Shown piece by piece: positions 1 through 10,641 of a stretch of 64,000 nt of DNA (within the stretch, counting starts at the first letter, position 1; the number at the start of each line of letters is the position of its first letter). A program made the translations under genes and the position numbers. A model generated the notes under the pieces. That model ran no database searches. It saw nothing but the letters and a program-made list of their open reading frames with translations, and was not told the origin of the DNA. Source of the stretch: Tieghemiomyces parasiticus. Lineage: Eukaryota; Kickxellomycota; Dimargaritomycetes; Dimargaritales; Dimargaritaceae. The stretch lies in assembly GCA_027575765.1 (NCBI GenBank), contig JANBPT010000010.1, positions 1 through 64,000 of the forward strand. The letters run 5' to 3'.

Positions 1-1014
1 TCTACGGTATTCTCACTATTTAACACCATGCGCCAGAGCGCTTTCAGCGAATTCATTCAGTGACCAAATCCCATATACTGCGGTGTGTTAATAATGAAAT
101 GTAATATACCGTGGGGGATAATGCAGTACCCAGTTGGTTAATAGCGGTTGAATGGACGATGGGGGTATCCACAACGATGGCATATACTAAAGCAAAATCG
201 CCACCATCCAGTAAATGGCGGCGGTCGAGATATGAGTGGCCAGATATACCCGGCATATGATGCTGATGACTATTCCAAACTATCACGCACCTGATAGCAC
301 CATTAGCGTTTCATTGCGCAGGAGAGCAGACAGCGGGCGAAGCGCCAGAGTCAAGGTGTGTCGAGTCGTTCAGCCACCTTCCCGTTGCGGAGATGATGTG
401 CTACCATGTATTACTCCAGCATAGCTTTCGATGGAAACCGTCCATGGATACACGATAACCCCCTAGAGCTGGCATGAGCCGACACCTTTCACTACGCATG
501 CTGATCGGGTATTGGCAGCCTCTGTTACATTAACGGTTGTTTTTTGTTGGCCTTTCCCATTGCCACTGAGCTCCGTCCATTTAGAGACTACAGATGAAAC
601 GCCCCGGTCGTACATGGCTCAGTTGGGGGTGGGGAGTTCGTCGTATTTACCCCCCTCTCCATCTCTATCGTATCAGACCGTTCTTCATCGCTACCGATTA
701 CTCAACAAAGCTTTTAGGTGATCGGCTTGTTGTCCGGTGGTATGGCCGCTTTATTTGTTTCCCACTGGAATTGCAGCTCCCCTCCCGCTTGTAGTACGTA
801 CTTGCAAATTTATAAAACCCAGAGTTCTTGGTCGCGAGAGTAGATGTCCATCATCCGCCTGCTTTATCCATACAGCCTAACCTGCACACCTGGTATACCG
901 TTCTAAGTCTTCAACGTCGTTGCACTAGCAAAGCAATACCGCCTTCCGTTATCGACTTATCCAACCCCATCCTCGTACCTTTCGTCATTCGTACCAATCC
1001 GTCCCCCTCCCGCA
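1..1014. other. Window start, no gene recognised; ends as the 5' region of the secreted-protein gene
   Basis: No open frame here has a recognisable domain or an ATG in good context. The last ~200 bases are pyrimidine-rich and act as the leader of the gene starting at 1015. Confidence 0.5.
811..817 (+). promoter_or_regulatory. TATA box of the small secreted protein gene
   Basis: The sequence tataaaa lies 198 bases before the ATG at 1015, followed by a C/T-rich leader. It fits a focused fungal promoter. No further elements were identified. Confidence 0.45.
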
Positions 1015-1461
1015 ATGAAGTTCACCAGTCAGTTTATCGTCGCCCTGTTGGCAATCAGCTATGTGGCTGCCCGCCCAACCGTATCTGACGGCGGGTCCAG
1101 CTCTACCTCTAAAGACATCGCTTTGCCGTCTACCTCGGCTGGCGAGGGGGTGCTGACAGGGGAAGCACTTGACACGCTTGTCCAGGAGGTAGCAGCAAAC
1201 TGCCCCGTGGAACACAACCAGTCGACCACCTCGACGGAGGTGGATGGTGAGCATCCTACGAGATATTGCGGTTTAACCTCTGAGCAGTGGCATGTGGCCA
1301 TTAGTACCAGCCTTCGGTGTATGCAGGTATACTTCTTTGTGCACAACGTCAGCTCCCAGTTGTGCAAAAATGACTACGAGCTTGCCTGCAAGGTGAATGA
1401 GAAAATGTACCCCTGGCTGGAGCCCTTGGTCCAAAAGCTCTTTAACCTGCAAACCGAATGA
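1015..1461 (+). CDS. Small secreted cysteine-containing protein, function unknown
   Basis: A single-exon 148-residue protein. Residues 1-20 form a classic signal peptide: a Lys at position 3, then a hydrophobic core (FIVALLAISYVAA), with probable cleavage near Ala-Ala-Arg. The mature part begins with a Ser/Thr-rich linker (about 22-45) and continues into a helical region with five cysteines (NCP, RYCGL, LRCMQ, QLCK, LACKV), which could form two disulfides. An Asn-X-Ser/Thr site (NQST) and a second (NVSS) are visible. The ATG follows a C-rich leader and a TATA box, and no other start is plausible. No family is recognised. Small size, export and cysteines are typical of fungal surface or effector-like proteins, but that role is inference. 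An odd cysteine number argues for a free thiol or a dimer. Confidence 0.7.
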   Translation: MKFTSQFIVALLAISYVAARPTVSDGGSSSTSKDIALPSTSAGEGVLTGEALDTLVQEVAANCPVEHNQSTTSTEVDGEHPTRYCGLTSEQWHVAISTSLRCMQVYFFVHNVSSQLCKNDYELACKVNEKMYPWLEPLVQKLFNLQTE

Positions 1462-3315
1462 GGTCTGGTCTTACATGGGTGAACCGTCGGATTGAATCGT
1501 TCCTCCGTGAGTAAAACCTTTCTTTCAGTAACTGACGTGACGGCGTGAATGGCCACGTATTCAATGTAGCTGATTTCTATCCCGATCAAGGTATAGTTAT
1601 ACGCCGACTGGTTTATATCTCTAATAAGTTGAAATGAGCAATTTTAGCTTGGTCAGCTCCTTCAATAAAGCAATGCTACCCACCGTTTGCTAGGCAGCTA
1701 TTGGGCCTGAACATTTTACTACGTATTTCGCTGTTAAGGCCAGATACCTTGAGTATTATCCATTGGATTCCGACTTTCCCCATTCCTGCCTCATGATCGC
1801 CTGTTGAACCTCGGGTCCAGTGGTAGATGTGGAGTGTGGTAGTAGTGGACGAGAACGTCAGCAATAAACAGGTATGTGGTAGATAAGAACCTAGGGATTG
1901 GGGGTTTATTAATAGCCAGTTTAGGAGCAAGGCGTGAAAGTGTGGTATAGTGTAATGAACATCATAACCATAAGGAGAGGGCCGACTTCGTCTAGGGCCT
2001 TATACCCGTTAGCTCGGGTCGGAGTATGAGTAATACCTTAAGGTCAGCGCTGAAAAGGTCCGTTTCCGCAGTCAATCTCTCCCTGAACTGGTCAATGATT
2101 AGTTACGTTTGAAACATCATATCTCTGATTTGCTATTATGTATATAAATGCACCGGTCGAGCTTAGCCTTGCAGCTAAGCGGGGTACTATTCTTTTCTAC
2201 ACGTTGCAATTGTGCACAATTTTTCCACCATTTGGCCATCGCCCGTCGTGCGGCCCATCCTACGCTTTCGGGAAATTACATCTTGGGGTCTTCACCTTTT
2301 AAACATAGCTGTAACCGTTTGTTCATCCGTCAACGCAGCCCGCAAAACTTCGAGTCCCCTTCTGCGTACCTAATTTCAATACGGATAGCAATGGTATACT
2401 TTTCTGTGGGGGGAGGGGCATACCCCAGGGACGGCCAGATTTAGAAGCATGACTAACTTGTATTTAGCTTGTGTGGACCAGTCACGTTTCACTCATCGCC
2501 ATGAGCACGATTCTGTACGGAGTGTTTCGGACTGCTCAACTCCGTCGCCTACTATGCACCTCAGGAATCTGGACTGGTGACCAGAGCCAGTACCCTAGGT
2601 ACATTGTGGCTAATCTACCCAAGAATTTCGGTGAGGGAAATGACCTTTAAATTGATACCAACTTTAAGCTGACAATATAGTGCCCCGCGATCAATCGCTG
2701 GCTGGCTCCTGTCGCTAGCACAACGTTCCGAAGGCGGCCTAGTACTACTTCCGGCACTCTGGCCATCGGGAGGGCGATGTACCGCCCGACGTTAACCTAG
2801 CAGCCTTAAGGAAAAACTGGACAATGTGACAGAATCCTGAGCCTGTCAAGTGACTCAGCCTGTCGACCATTACGTAACAATTGCCTTGATTGCCGACAAT
2901 AGGAAGCAAACCTATTTACTCGAGCGTACTGGGTAATGTCAACCCAAATTCCGGTAAATCAAGTTTAAGAACCGAGGTTTATAAAGCTTCAGGGGCAGCG
3001 AAGGCAATGTTCGTTTGGACGCACCTGGAGAAGAGGCAAGTAAACTCTTAGGCAATAGCCTGTCGACCTACTACGCCCTATCTCTGGGACACAAGGCTAA
3101 TGCCTCACAAGCAAAGTAGAAAGGGACATTATACACGGGGCGGAATTAAGGGGAAGAGAGAGAGGGAGAGCGAGGGAGAGAGAGAGAGAGACAAAGACAG
3201 AAATGACCAAGGACATAAGGCGAAGGCGCAGTTCCAAAACTTGAGCGACCAAAGCAAGGCTTAGTGCGACAGAGCACCGAATATCCAAGCCCGTTAACGC
3301 CACACCAACGCAAAA
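1462..3315. other. Intergenic stretch, no gene recognised
   Basis: Only short uninformative open frames are present; the longest (2148-2444) has no motif. The region lies between the 3' end of the secreted-protein gene and the 3' end of eIF4E, which runs toward it. A GA-rich microsatellite lies near its right end. Confidence 0.55.
3154..3191. repeat. (GA)n-rich microsatellite
   Basis: An interrupted GA/GGGA tract about 38 bases long, lying downstream of the eIF4E stop codon. It is a simple repeat with no sign of coding. Confidence 0.8.
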
Positions 3316-4416
3316 TTAGAGCTCGTGACGGAAGGGTTCGGCGTTCGCCGTCTCGTGCTCGCTAAACTCCAGTTTGACCTGACTGGGAAGGTTCAGGAAG
3401 GTACGCATCTGGCGCCCGATGTTAAGCACAATATCGCTGTCGCTGGCTACCCGCGTCCACAGCGATATCCGGAACTGACTACGGCGGTTAGCGAAGACCA
3501 CTCCGCAAATGTCCTCCTCGTTGTCAAAGTTCTCGCCAATCAGGGCCAGGAGCTGTAAAAGATGTAAAAAGAGAGATACAACGGAGAAAAACGTAATCGG
3601 TTAGCTTCCGGACAAGCCCCATAGTCTCTACCGCGGGGTGATTATTGCCGACAGCACCGCAAACGGTCCGACGGGATAAGGATAACTCGCCATCAGAGAG
3701 AAGATTAGCAAGTGGTTGTGGCAACATGTCCGTCATCTGGCTCCGGGCGGCCCAGGTAGAGGACCAACGGGTCGAGTAGCTCCGAAAAGGGGAGGGAAGG
3801 TAAATGCGGGAAATGGGCAGCCCGAAGTTGTCCATCCCGCACGCCGTCCGCCAACCCTTTCGTCACTGCCCTTCCCTGTAGATTTCCAACTAGACGGTCC
3901 GGTAACCATCAGGAAATAGCCTTCACGCTTTCATCAATTGACGGGTCATCCTCTTCCCCTTCAGAAAAGGGTCGGTTCCGCACGCTTCCGACTACTTACC
4001 GTATGGAGCCACATTTCGTTGCCCTCGGCCGGCCGGCGCTGCATAAAGTGGACCCACCGGCCACCATGCTCGTTGGCGGGGTCTTCCCACATGGGCTTGA
4101 TGCCCTCCTTGAACATGTGGTAGTTGGAGCCCGGGGGCAGATCGGTGGCCTTGGTGATGTTGTTAATGACGCCCCAAAAATCCTCGACGGTGCAGAAGGT
4201 TATTATCTCACGCAGGTTCTGAGACCAGGTGTTGGTGTTGGTCCGCTTGGTAGGATTATCGAACCAAAGAGTCCATGCGTTCTGGAGCGGGTGCTTCACG
4301 TCAAAGTTCTGCGGATCGTTGAACACCGTCTTGATTTGTGGCTGTTGGCTATCGTCATGGCTAGCGGCGACGGAAGTCAGCTGCGGGGAGGCGGCGGCGA
4401 TGGGCGAGACAGACAT
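3316..4416 (-). CDS. Translation initiation factor eIF4E (mRNA cap-binding protein)
   Basis: Two exons, complement(3316..3552, 3999+1..4416), with a 447-base intron (3553..3999) in phase 0, donor GTAAGT and acceptor TTTACAG. The product is 217 residues, normal for the family. eIF4E binds the 7-methylguanosine cap and recruits eIF4G in the cytoplasm. Visible hallmarks are KHPLQNAWTLWF (41-52), NTWSQN (Trp64), TVEDFWGV (Trp81), MWEDP (Trp110-Glu111, cap stacking and recognition), GGRWV (Trp121), LLALIGENF at the start of exon 2, and ISLWTR (Trp171). The Trp pair that sandwiches the cap (64 and 110), the cap-contacting Glu111 and the eIF4G-contact Trp81 are all present, so it should be active. 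An in-frame ATG 36 bases upstream (4452) would add 12 residues. I prefer 4416 because the protein then starts in the usual variable Ser/Ala-rich tail. Confidence 0.95.
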
Positions 4417-4452
4417 GGCGACAGCGATACGTGTGGAATATAATGGGAACAA

Positions 4453-7399
4453 ATATCGGAAAAACGGAGGTAAATAAGCGCAGCAACAAGCTGGGTTGCG
4501 ACTGGACAGAAAGATTGAAGGTGTAAGACTGAGGGTGAAGGGCGTAGGGGATGGCGAGACAGAGAGGCAATCGCGCGGAACTAGGGCTCGTGGGCAGTAG
4601 AGAGCAGTGGGGCCGGGATATGGTATTGGGGTTGAGGGAGCGGTGAACGAGGAGTGAGGCGCAGTCAGATGGGCAAAGGTGAGGATGCGATCCCACGGAT
4701 CAAAGCGTAGTGCAAACCGCGGGGTATGTTGGTTTGATGGGCGAGGGGCTAGCCAGCGGTCAAGTCGGGGGAATGAACAAAAAAAGTGTCGCGGGATGTG
4801 TGGTTGAGAGGGGTAAAGGGAATGAGCTAGGGAGTGATACCGATGCGCACAGACGGGGCGGGCAGCGTTTTGATATCTACGGTGTTACGGGGCCGGGTGG
4901 GTATTGGCGGGGCGTTTGTGGTTTTACAGGCGCGCGTCTACGTGTGGTGGGTTCCGGTGTATTCGGCTACACAGCGTGGTTGGCCTAGAGAAAGCGGGGG
5001 GTGGTTTCAGCTGGGGGGAAGGTCTAATGTGGGGATGTTCTGTCGCTTGGGGATCCTTTCGGTTACGCTCGATTCCAAAGGGCTGGGACCAACTGGGTCC
5101 GGCGAATGCTGCAGTGACGGTATGTTTGGGGTAGCTGGCTTCACGGATCTTTAAGAATGCGTCGCGGATGAGCGGTTTGAAACGTGTGAAAAATGGAGGT
5201 GGTTCTTTGTGCGAGCTAACGCCTTAGACGATAAGGTTAGGATACCGATACTGACGTCGGGGAGTAAATGACGCTGTTGCAGACAAGATAGATGGATGGA
5301 TGGATGGTTGTACGAAGAGGCAATCCGCGAAGTAATGGCAGTATAGAGAAATAGACAATGGTGGTAATGGCAGTGGCGATGATGTGGAGACAAGAGATGG
5401 ATGAACGATATGGGTAGACGGTGAAGGCTGCCGGGTAAGCAGGCCTATATGACGTTTGCGGCCAAGGCGCCGTGCGAATAGTGGACACGATGGGCTGGCG
5501 TGATGACACGTTTTTTTTCCCTCATGGCAGCTCTCACACTTTCTAACTGCGGCGCTCTTCCAGTGGAAAGCTTGACTGGTTGAATGGGTCCACGCAAACC
5601 TAGTTCTGTGCCACAAAGGATTGAGGAGGCCTCTGCGTGAGACCCAACCGGACATGGACGGAATATAATATACATGTACGGTACATTGGTAAGGCAGGGC
5701 GGGTGGCATCCGCGTGGACGAGACTCCGTCAGTTGATTGCCTGCTCCGCATGGTAAACTACCGCCACCCGCCCCTGACCGGTCCCGGACACAGGCTGTCG
5801 CAGCATGCGGCGAGGCCTGGTACTGCAGCTTCCGTAAACTGATATGTGGCTGGGGCCTGCAGTGTGGTGACATGGCCCGTTGCCAGCCTCCTGTATCGTG
5901 GATCTGCTGCTGTAGGATTGTGTAGGAGAGCCGAGGGCCTTCAAGGCGTGCATACACGACGGCTAGGCATAGAAATCATGCACACGGCATGGGAGGATCG
6001 ACGCTATCCGGCCTGCCTTACCCTGCTGGATTCCTGTTCTATGCTTTTAACGCCACGGAAGCCAAACCCCCCAGTGCCACTGGGCCCCATGGCCAGGGGT
6101 TTCTGCCATAGGACAGACCTCAATCTCCGGGTGCCTGGGGCTTGCCCAGGTATACTTGATATGCTCTACACGGAACCCGCCATACCCGATCATGTAGGGC
6201 GGCCCCACTGGTGGTGGGGACTGTCGCTAATGTACTAAATGGACAAGGCTGGCCTGCAACTTGCCCTCACATCAACGTGGCCAGCCGCCTGTTGCATTGG
6301 GTTTGCCAACCACCCCACGCGTGGCCGTCATCACGGGGCTTATCCAGCGGGACCATTTCTGCCGCAATGCCTTGGCTTTTTTTTCGGCCAGTAAGACGGG
6401 ACCCGTCGATGTGTCTGCAGCGTAAAGGGAGTGACATGGTCACCAGGCACATGGAGCGCCTTCGAAGCCGCGCCGCCAGAGGCTGGAAGGGGAAGGGTGC
6501 TACAACTTACCCGGCTAGTGCTGCCACGTTTTCGGACGTTGTACCCAGCGCACTAACCCACCAGCTTCTAGGCACTTGTCCCGGGCGCAACATTTGGCAC
6601 ATGTACACATCTTCCTCATCACTGGCCCTCGCCCGCAAAGAAAGGCGCACCTCAGAGCGCAGTGGCCTACGCCCCCACCCACCCTCGGCGACCCCTATCC
6701 CATAGTCATACGGCCTTAGCGTCCCGCTAATCTTCCTTCTGGCTCCTGGCCTCTGCGTCTCACTCCCGCCTCAGCCGGCTGGCCTTGACGCATACATAGC
6801 ACAAAGTCCGCCCGCCATCGTTACCGGCCCTTCCGCTCCCGGCTGATAAACTTGGTCACCCACCTTGAGGAGCTCACCACCGTCGCAATCCACTTTCTCC
6901 CACCCCTATCCTGCTGACTCTGCGCTAGTCGACCCTCCCGTCCCCCCTTCCTACCCGTCGTTCCAGCCATTTCCTCCGCCTCCCCGCCGTGTCACCCATA
7001 CCGTGTAGTTTTCTTTAAGCCTTTTTCCTCAGCTATCCTATTTCGGTGAATGCTTGCGCAATCCTCGAGCGAAGACCTCATCGGGACTTGCGGCATTGTA
7101 AAGTTTCACGGCTGGATTTATAGTCGTGACAGTCACTACCGCATTCCGGAATTTCCGGCTCGACCCATTGCTGTCTGTCAACCTACTACGCACCGTCGCT
7201 TCCCTGGGTAGCCACACCACTCCTCCCTCCTCCCCTGTGGCCGACCCTCCGCTCTGCCACTCTCCCGATCGCCGCCGTCTGGCTTGGAACTCCTGTCCGC
7301 CACGCCAACCCTTGGAAGCCCATCACACCCGTTACCAGCCCGCCGTACACCTCGCCTTCCCCATTTTTCATCTCCCTCATCTCCATCTCTCAGCGCTAG
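4453..7399. other. Long intergenic region between divergent eIF4E and the WD40 gene
   Basis: Holds the promoters of two divergently transcribed genes. 4460-5200 is purine-rich on + (the pyrimidine-rich leader of eIF4E). 6700-7400 is pyrimidine-rich on + (the leader of the WD40 gene). Overlapping open frames of up to 175 residues between 5.2 and 6.7 kb lack domains, proper starts and coherent composition, so none is called. An ATG at 7050 followed by a GTAAAG donor-like site after 16 codons could be a first exon of the WD40 gene. Confidence 0.5.
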
Positions 7400-7633
7400 G
7401 CCGCTAGAGCCTCAGCAATCATTGCCGGTTTGGCTACACATAACCGGAACCCAAAGCGACCGTTCGCTGCCCCGGACTCGGGCGTTGCATCCAGCAGCCG
7501 TTCAACCTCCGCCGGCGCCGACGCTACCTCGTCGACCGCCGCCCTCCACTCAACCTCCGTTTCCGCCGCTTCCCAGACCGAATCTGGTCGCAAGCGTCCC
7601 CGCTTAGACCCGCCCGTCATACTCACCGATACC

Positions 7634-10600
7634 ATGCTACCCCCGCCCGCCGTTTGCCCGACCCACCCGGAGAGCCAGGACAAGCACGCATCCGCCACAA
7701 CGAACGGTAGCGAAAATGGTTCTAAACCAGCCCCGGCTCTGGTCCCGCAGCCTTACGAATCCCATTTTGGCCGTGAAGAACTCACTCGTCTCCTGATCCA
7801 GCAGCTGGGCCTGATGGGCTACCCGCGCGCGGCATCGGTGCTAGAGGCCGAGTCGCACTACCGGGCGGAACACCCGACGGTGACCCAGCTGCGTACCGTC
7901 GTACTACAAGGCCAGTGGGTCGAGTCTGAACGACTCCTGGCGGGCCTCCCAGGGCTAAAACCTAAGGGCCTGCAAAGCGCCCAGTTTCTGATCCGGCGGC
8001 AGAAGTTCCTCGAGCGCGTCGAGGCGCGCCAGACGAAGCGGGCCCTTCAGGTACTCCAGCAGGAGCTATCCCCACTCCCGGTTAACCCGGCCAAAGTACA
8101 CACGCTGTCCCTGTTCATGTTTTGCCCCTCCCGCACCGACCTCTACCGGCTGGCTAAGTGGGACGGGGCTGCGGGGCAATCCCGCCACCAGCTGCTGGAA
8201 AAGTTGCAGGCCCATATCCCCGCCCAGATGATGGTGCCCCCACGCCGCCTTGAACAGTTGCTGGACCGTGCCGTTCAGTTCCAGAATCTTAATTGCCCTT
8301 TCCATTCGGGCGAGGACGACTACACCCTCCTGACCGACCACCAGTGCAATCCGTTGCGGTTCCCTCAGGAGTCGATTCATTCGTTCGAATCCCATACCGA
8401 TGAGGTCTGGCTGCTGGCCTTCTCGCCCAACGGGGCCTTCCTGGCATCCGGGTCCAAGGACTACACGATATGCATCTGGGACATTGAGGTATGGCATTGT
8501 CGCACTCGGGGAATTGAATAAGGAGAGAGGTCCCGTGGTAATTAATTATACGTATGCTATGGATCTGCTGCTATAGACTAACCCATCCTGGCTTTCTCCT
8601 CTCTCGCTCTTTCTCTTACACACACACCTGCCTCGCTGACCCCCCTTTTTATTCTTCAGCACAAGGTCCTGCTGCACCAGCTGCGTGGCCACGAGAAAGC
8701 ACTGGCCTCCATGGCTTGGTCCCCTGACAGCAATCAACTGCTCACGGGCGGACACGACCACCGGGTGCGCTTGTGGAACATTGTGGTAAGTGCCTAACGG
8801 GGGGGGGTCGCTGCCATCAGGTCATCGTCCGCACGTCATGTACCTACTCTATCGGCCATGACCGCGTCTAATGGCTCGGGAATTACCTGTTTATGCACCC
8901 ACCTATACCCCCCTGTCCTTCATCTATTAGACTGGACAGTGTGAGATGGTCCTCGACAAGCACACTCAACCGGTCACCGCCTGCACTTGGTTCCCCGACG
9001 GGGAGCGATTCTTGACGGGCGGCATGGACGGCTTTGTCTACGTTTGGGTAAGTTCCTGAATCATAGATGCTCAGTATACGAGTGTGAATACTACAGTTTG
9101 GCCGTCCAGGTCTATTCATGATGCTAATCGAGATGCGATTGCGACCTCTAACATGGCAATAGTCTTTGATGGTGTCGACTACCCTCTTTTCCTACTCCCA
9201 GAACACGCAAGCCCGTCTGCTGCGCACCATCAGTGCCCCACGGCTACACGACATGGCCCTGGACGCCGAAAACAATCGGCTCTACGTGGCGTGTAACGAA
9301 CGGAGTATCCCGTGCTTCGACTGCGAGACGGGTGCGCTGGTCAAGTAAGTGCTTTGCGTGGCCGAGTCAGTGGTCGTCCAGCCCGGTAAACAGGTGATGC
9401 TGGCGCTGGCCCAACCGTCCCGCTTACCACCCCAATAACTCTGCCCTACCGTCGTCACCCTACCATTCCTCTGTACGTTCTCTTAGTACCATCTCGCTGA
9501 TTTCAGAGGTGGGATCTATATCCCTAATGCCCAAGAAGCCCGAGTATTTGCTCGTCAGCTTTGTCGATCTAGTAAGTCCTCTAGGCCTGCACCTGTAGAG
9601 CCGCCTGTCCATCAGGTTGATTCGGGCGCCGGGTTCATCGCCTTTAACGTCACATACCGGGACTAATTCAAGTGCCTTCCCTGGTCTTATTGGCCCCAAC
9701 CACCTGACTCCATTTGCACTCTAGGGCGTTCAACTCTGGAACGTCGAGACCGAGCAGCTCGTCCAGAGCTACGCAAGCTTCGCGCACGGTCACTATGTGC
9801 TACGGCCTTGCTTCGCTGGCAGCGATCAGCTCTACGTCGCCTGTGGCGGTGAAGGTAGGTCCATCGAATTGATATATATATATATATTGATGTGAGACCG
9901 GCCTGATTGGTCGGTTGCCACCCTGTAAATGCCATTCTAACCTAATACGCCCTCTGTGATTGCCTACCGCCCAGATGGCCACATCTACGCCTGGAGCCGG
10001 CTTACGGGCAAACCCGTTGCCAATATCAAGGCCCACTCCGGCACGGTCAACACGATCGCTTGGAGCCCGGCCAACACGAACCTTTTCGCCACCGCCAGTG
10101 ACGACAAGACGGTTAAGCTGTAAGTGTGTGGCACCCATAATCTCTCCCGGCCAGAGCCAGCGGCCGGACGAGTTGATCCGACACGTTATCGGGTTACTAA
10201 TACTCCCCACTTTAACTACCTCCTACTGACCCAAATCTGTTTTTTTCTACCCCCCCGTATACCAGCTGGAACGCCGAGTATTCGCGGCACAACACCCTAC
10301 CAAACGCTGGCCCGTCGGCACTCAATGCAATCACAGGCTGCTCCACTTCGACGGATGCAAGCCGGGAACGTACCGACTTGGAAGTCTCTTCGCGCGACGA
10401 GGACGAAGAGGAAGACGACGATAATGATGATGACGACGATGACGACGACGACGAAGAAGGCAGCGACCAGGACGAGGCAATCAGCGACGACAACGATACG
10501 GAAATTAGTGATGACGAGGAAGCCGCGGCCGAGGACCTACTGGTAGATATCGGGTACAACTACCTAGGCCCTGAACTTTTTCGGCGCCAGCGCGATATCG

Positions 10601-10641
10601 CCAGCGACGACGACGAGGAGGAGGAGGACAGCACATCGTAG
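7634..10641 (+). CDS. WDR26/Gid7-like WD40 protein of the CTLH (GID) ubiquitin ligase
   Basis: Eight exons: 7634..8488, 8660..8785, 8931..9047, 9202..9344, 9487..9571, 9725..9854, 9975..10119 and 10266..10641. All introns are short (113-171 bases) with GT...AG ends, giving 658 residues. Order: a LisH motif (about 48-77, LIQQLGLMGYPRAASVLE), a CTLH/CRA helical region (about 78-230), then WD40 repeats from about 255 (DEVWLLAFSPNG, SKDYTICIWDIE, HDHRVRLWN, GMDGFVYVW, DDKTVKLWN). WDR26/Gid7 is a scaffold and substrate-receptor subunit of the GID/CTLH E3 ligase. The C-terminus carries an unusual ~75-residue Asp/Glu-rich tail after the propeller. The frame is open for another 234 bases upstream of this ATG (from 7400) with coding-like composition including an NLS-like KRPR. 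The true start is therefore probably on an unresolved 5' exon. Confidence 0.88.
9872..9888. repeat. (TA)n microsatellite in an intron of the WD40 gene
   Basis: Seventeen bases of alternating T and A just after the sixth exon's donor site; a simple repeat. Confidence 0.7.

Noticed and set aside
3154..3191. CRISPR-like or satellite repeat
   Set aside because: It is a simple GA dinucleotide tract with no spacers or longer unit. No CRISPR arrays are expected or seen in this eukaryotic DNA.
4003..4443. 146-codon + strand frame opposite eIF4E exon 1
   Set aside because: Shadow of the eIF4E coding strand; its residues follow the complement of conserved codons.
5224..5957. Overlapping minus-strand frames of 130-175 codons
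   Set aside because: Three overlapping frames with no domain and no good start; probably chance frames in the promoter interval.
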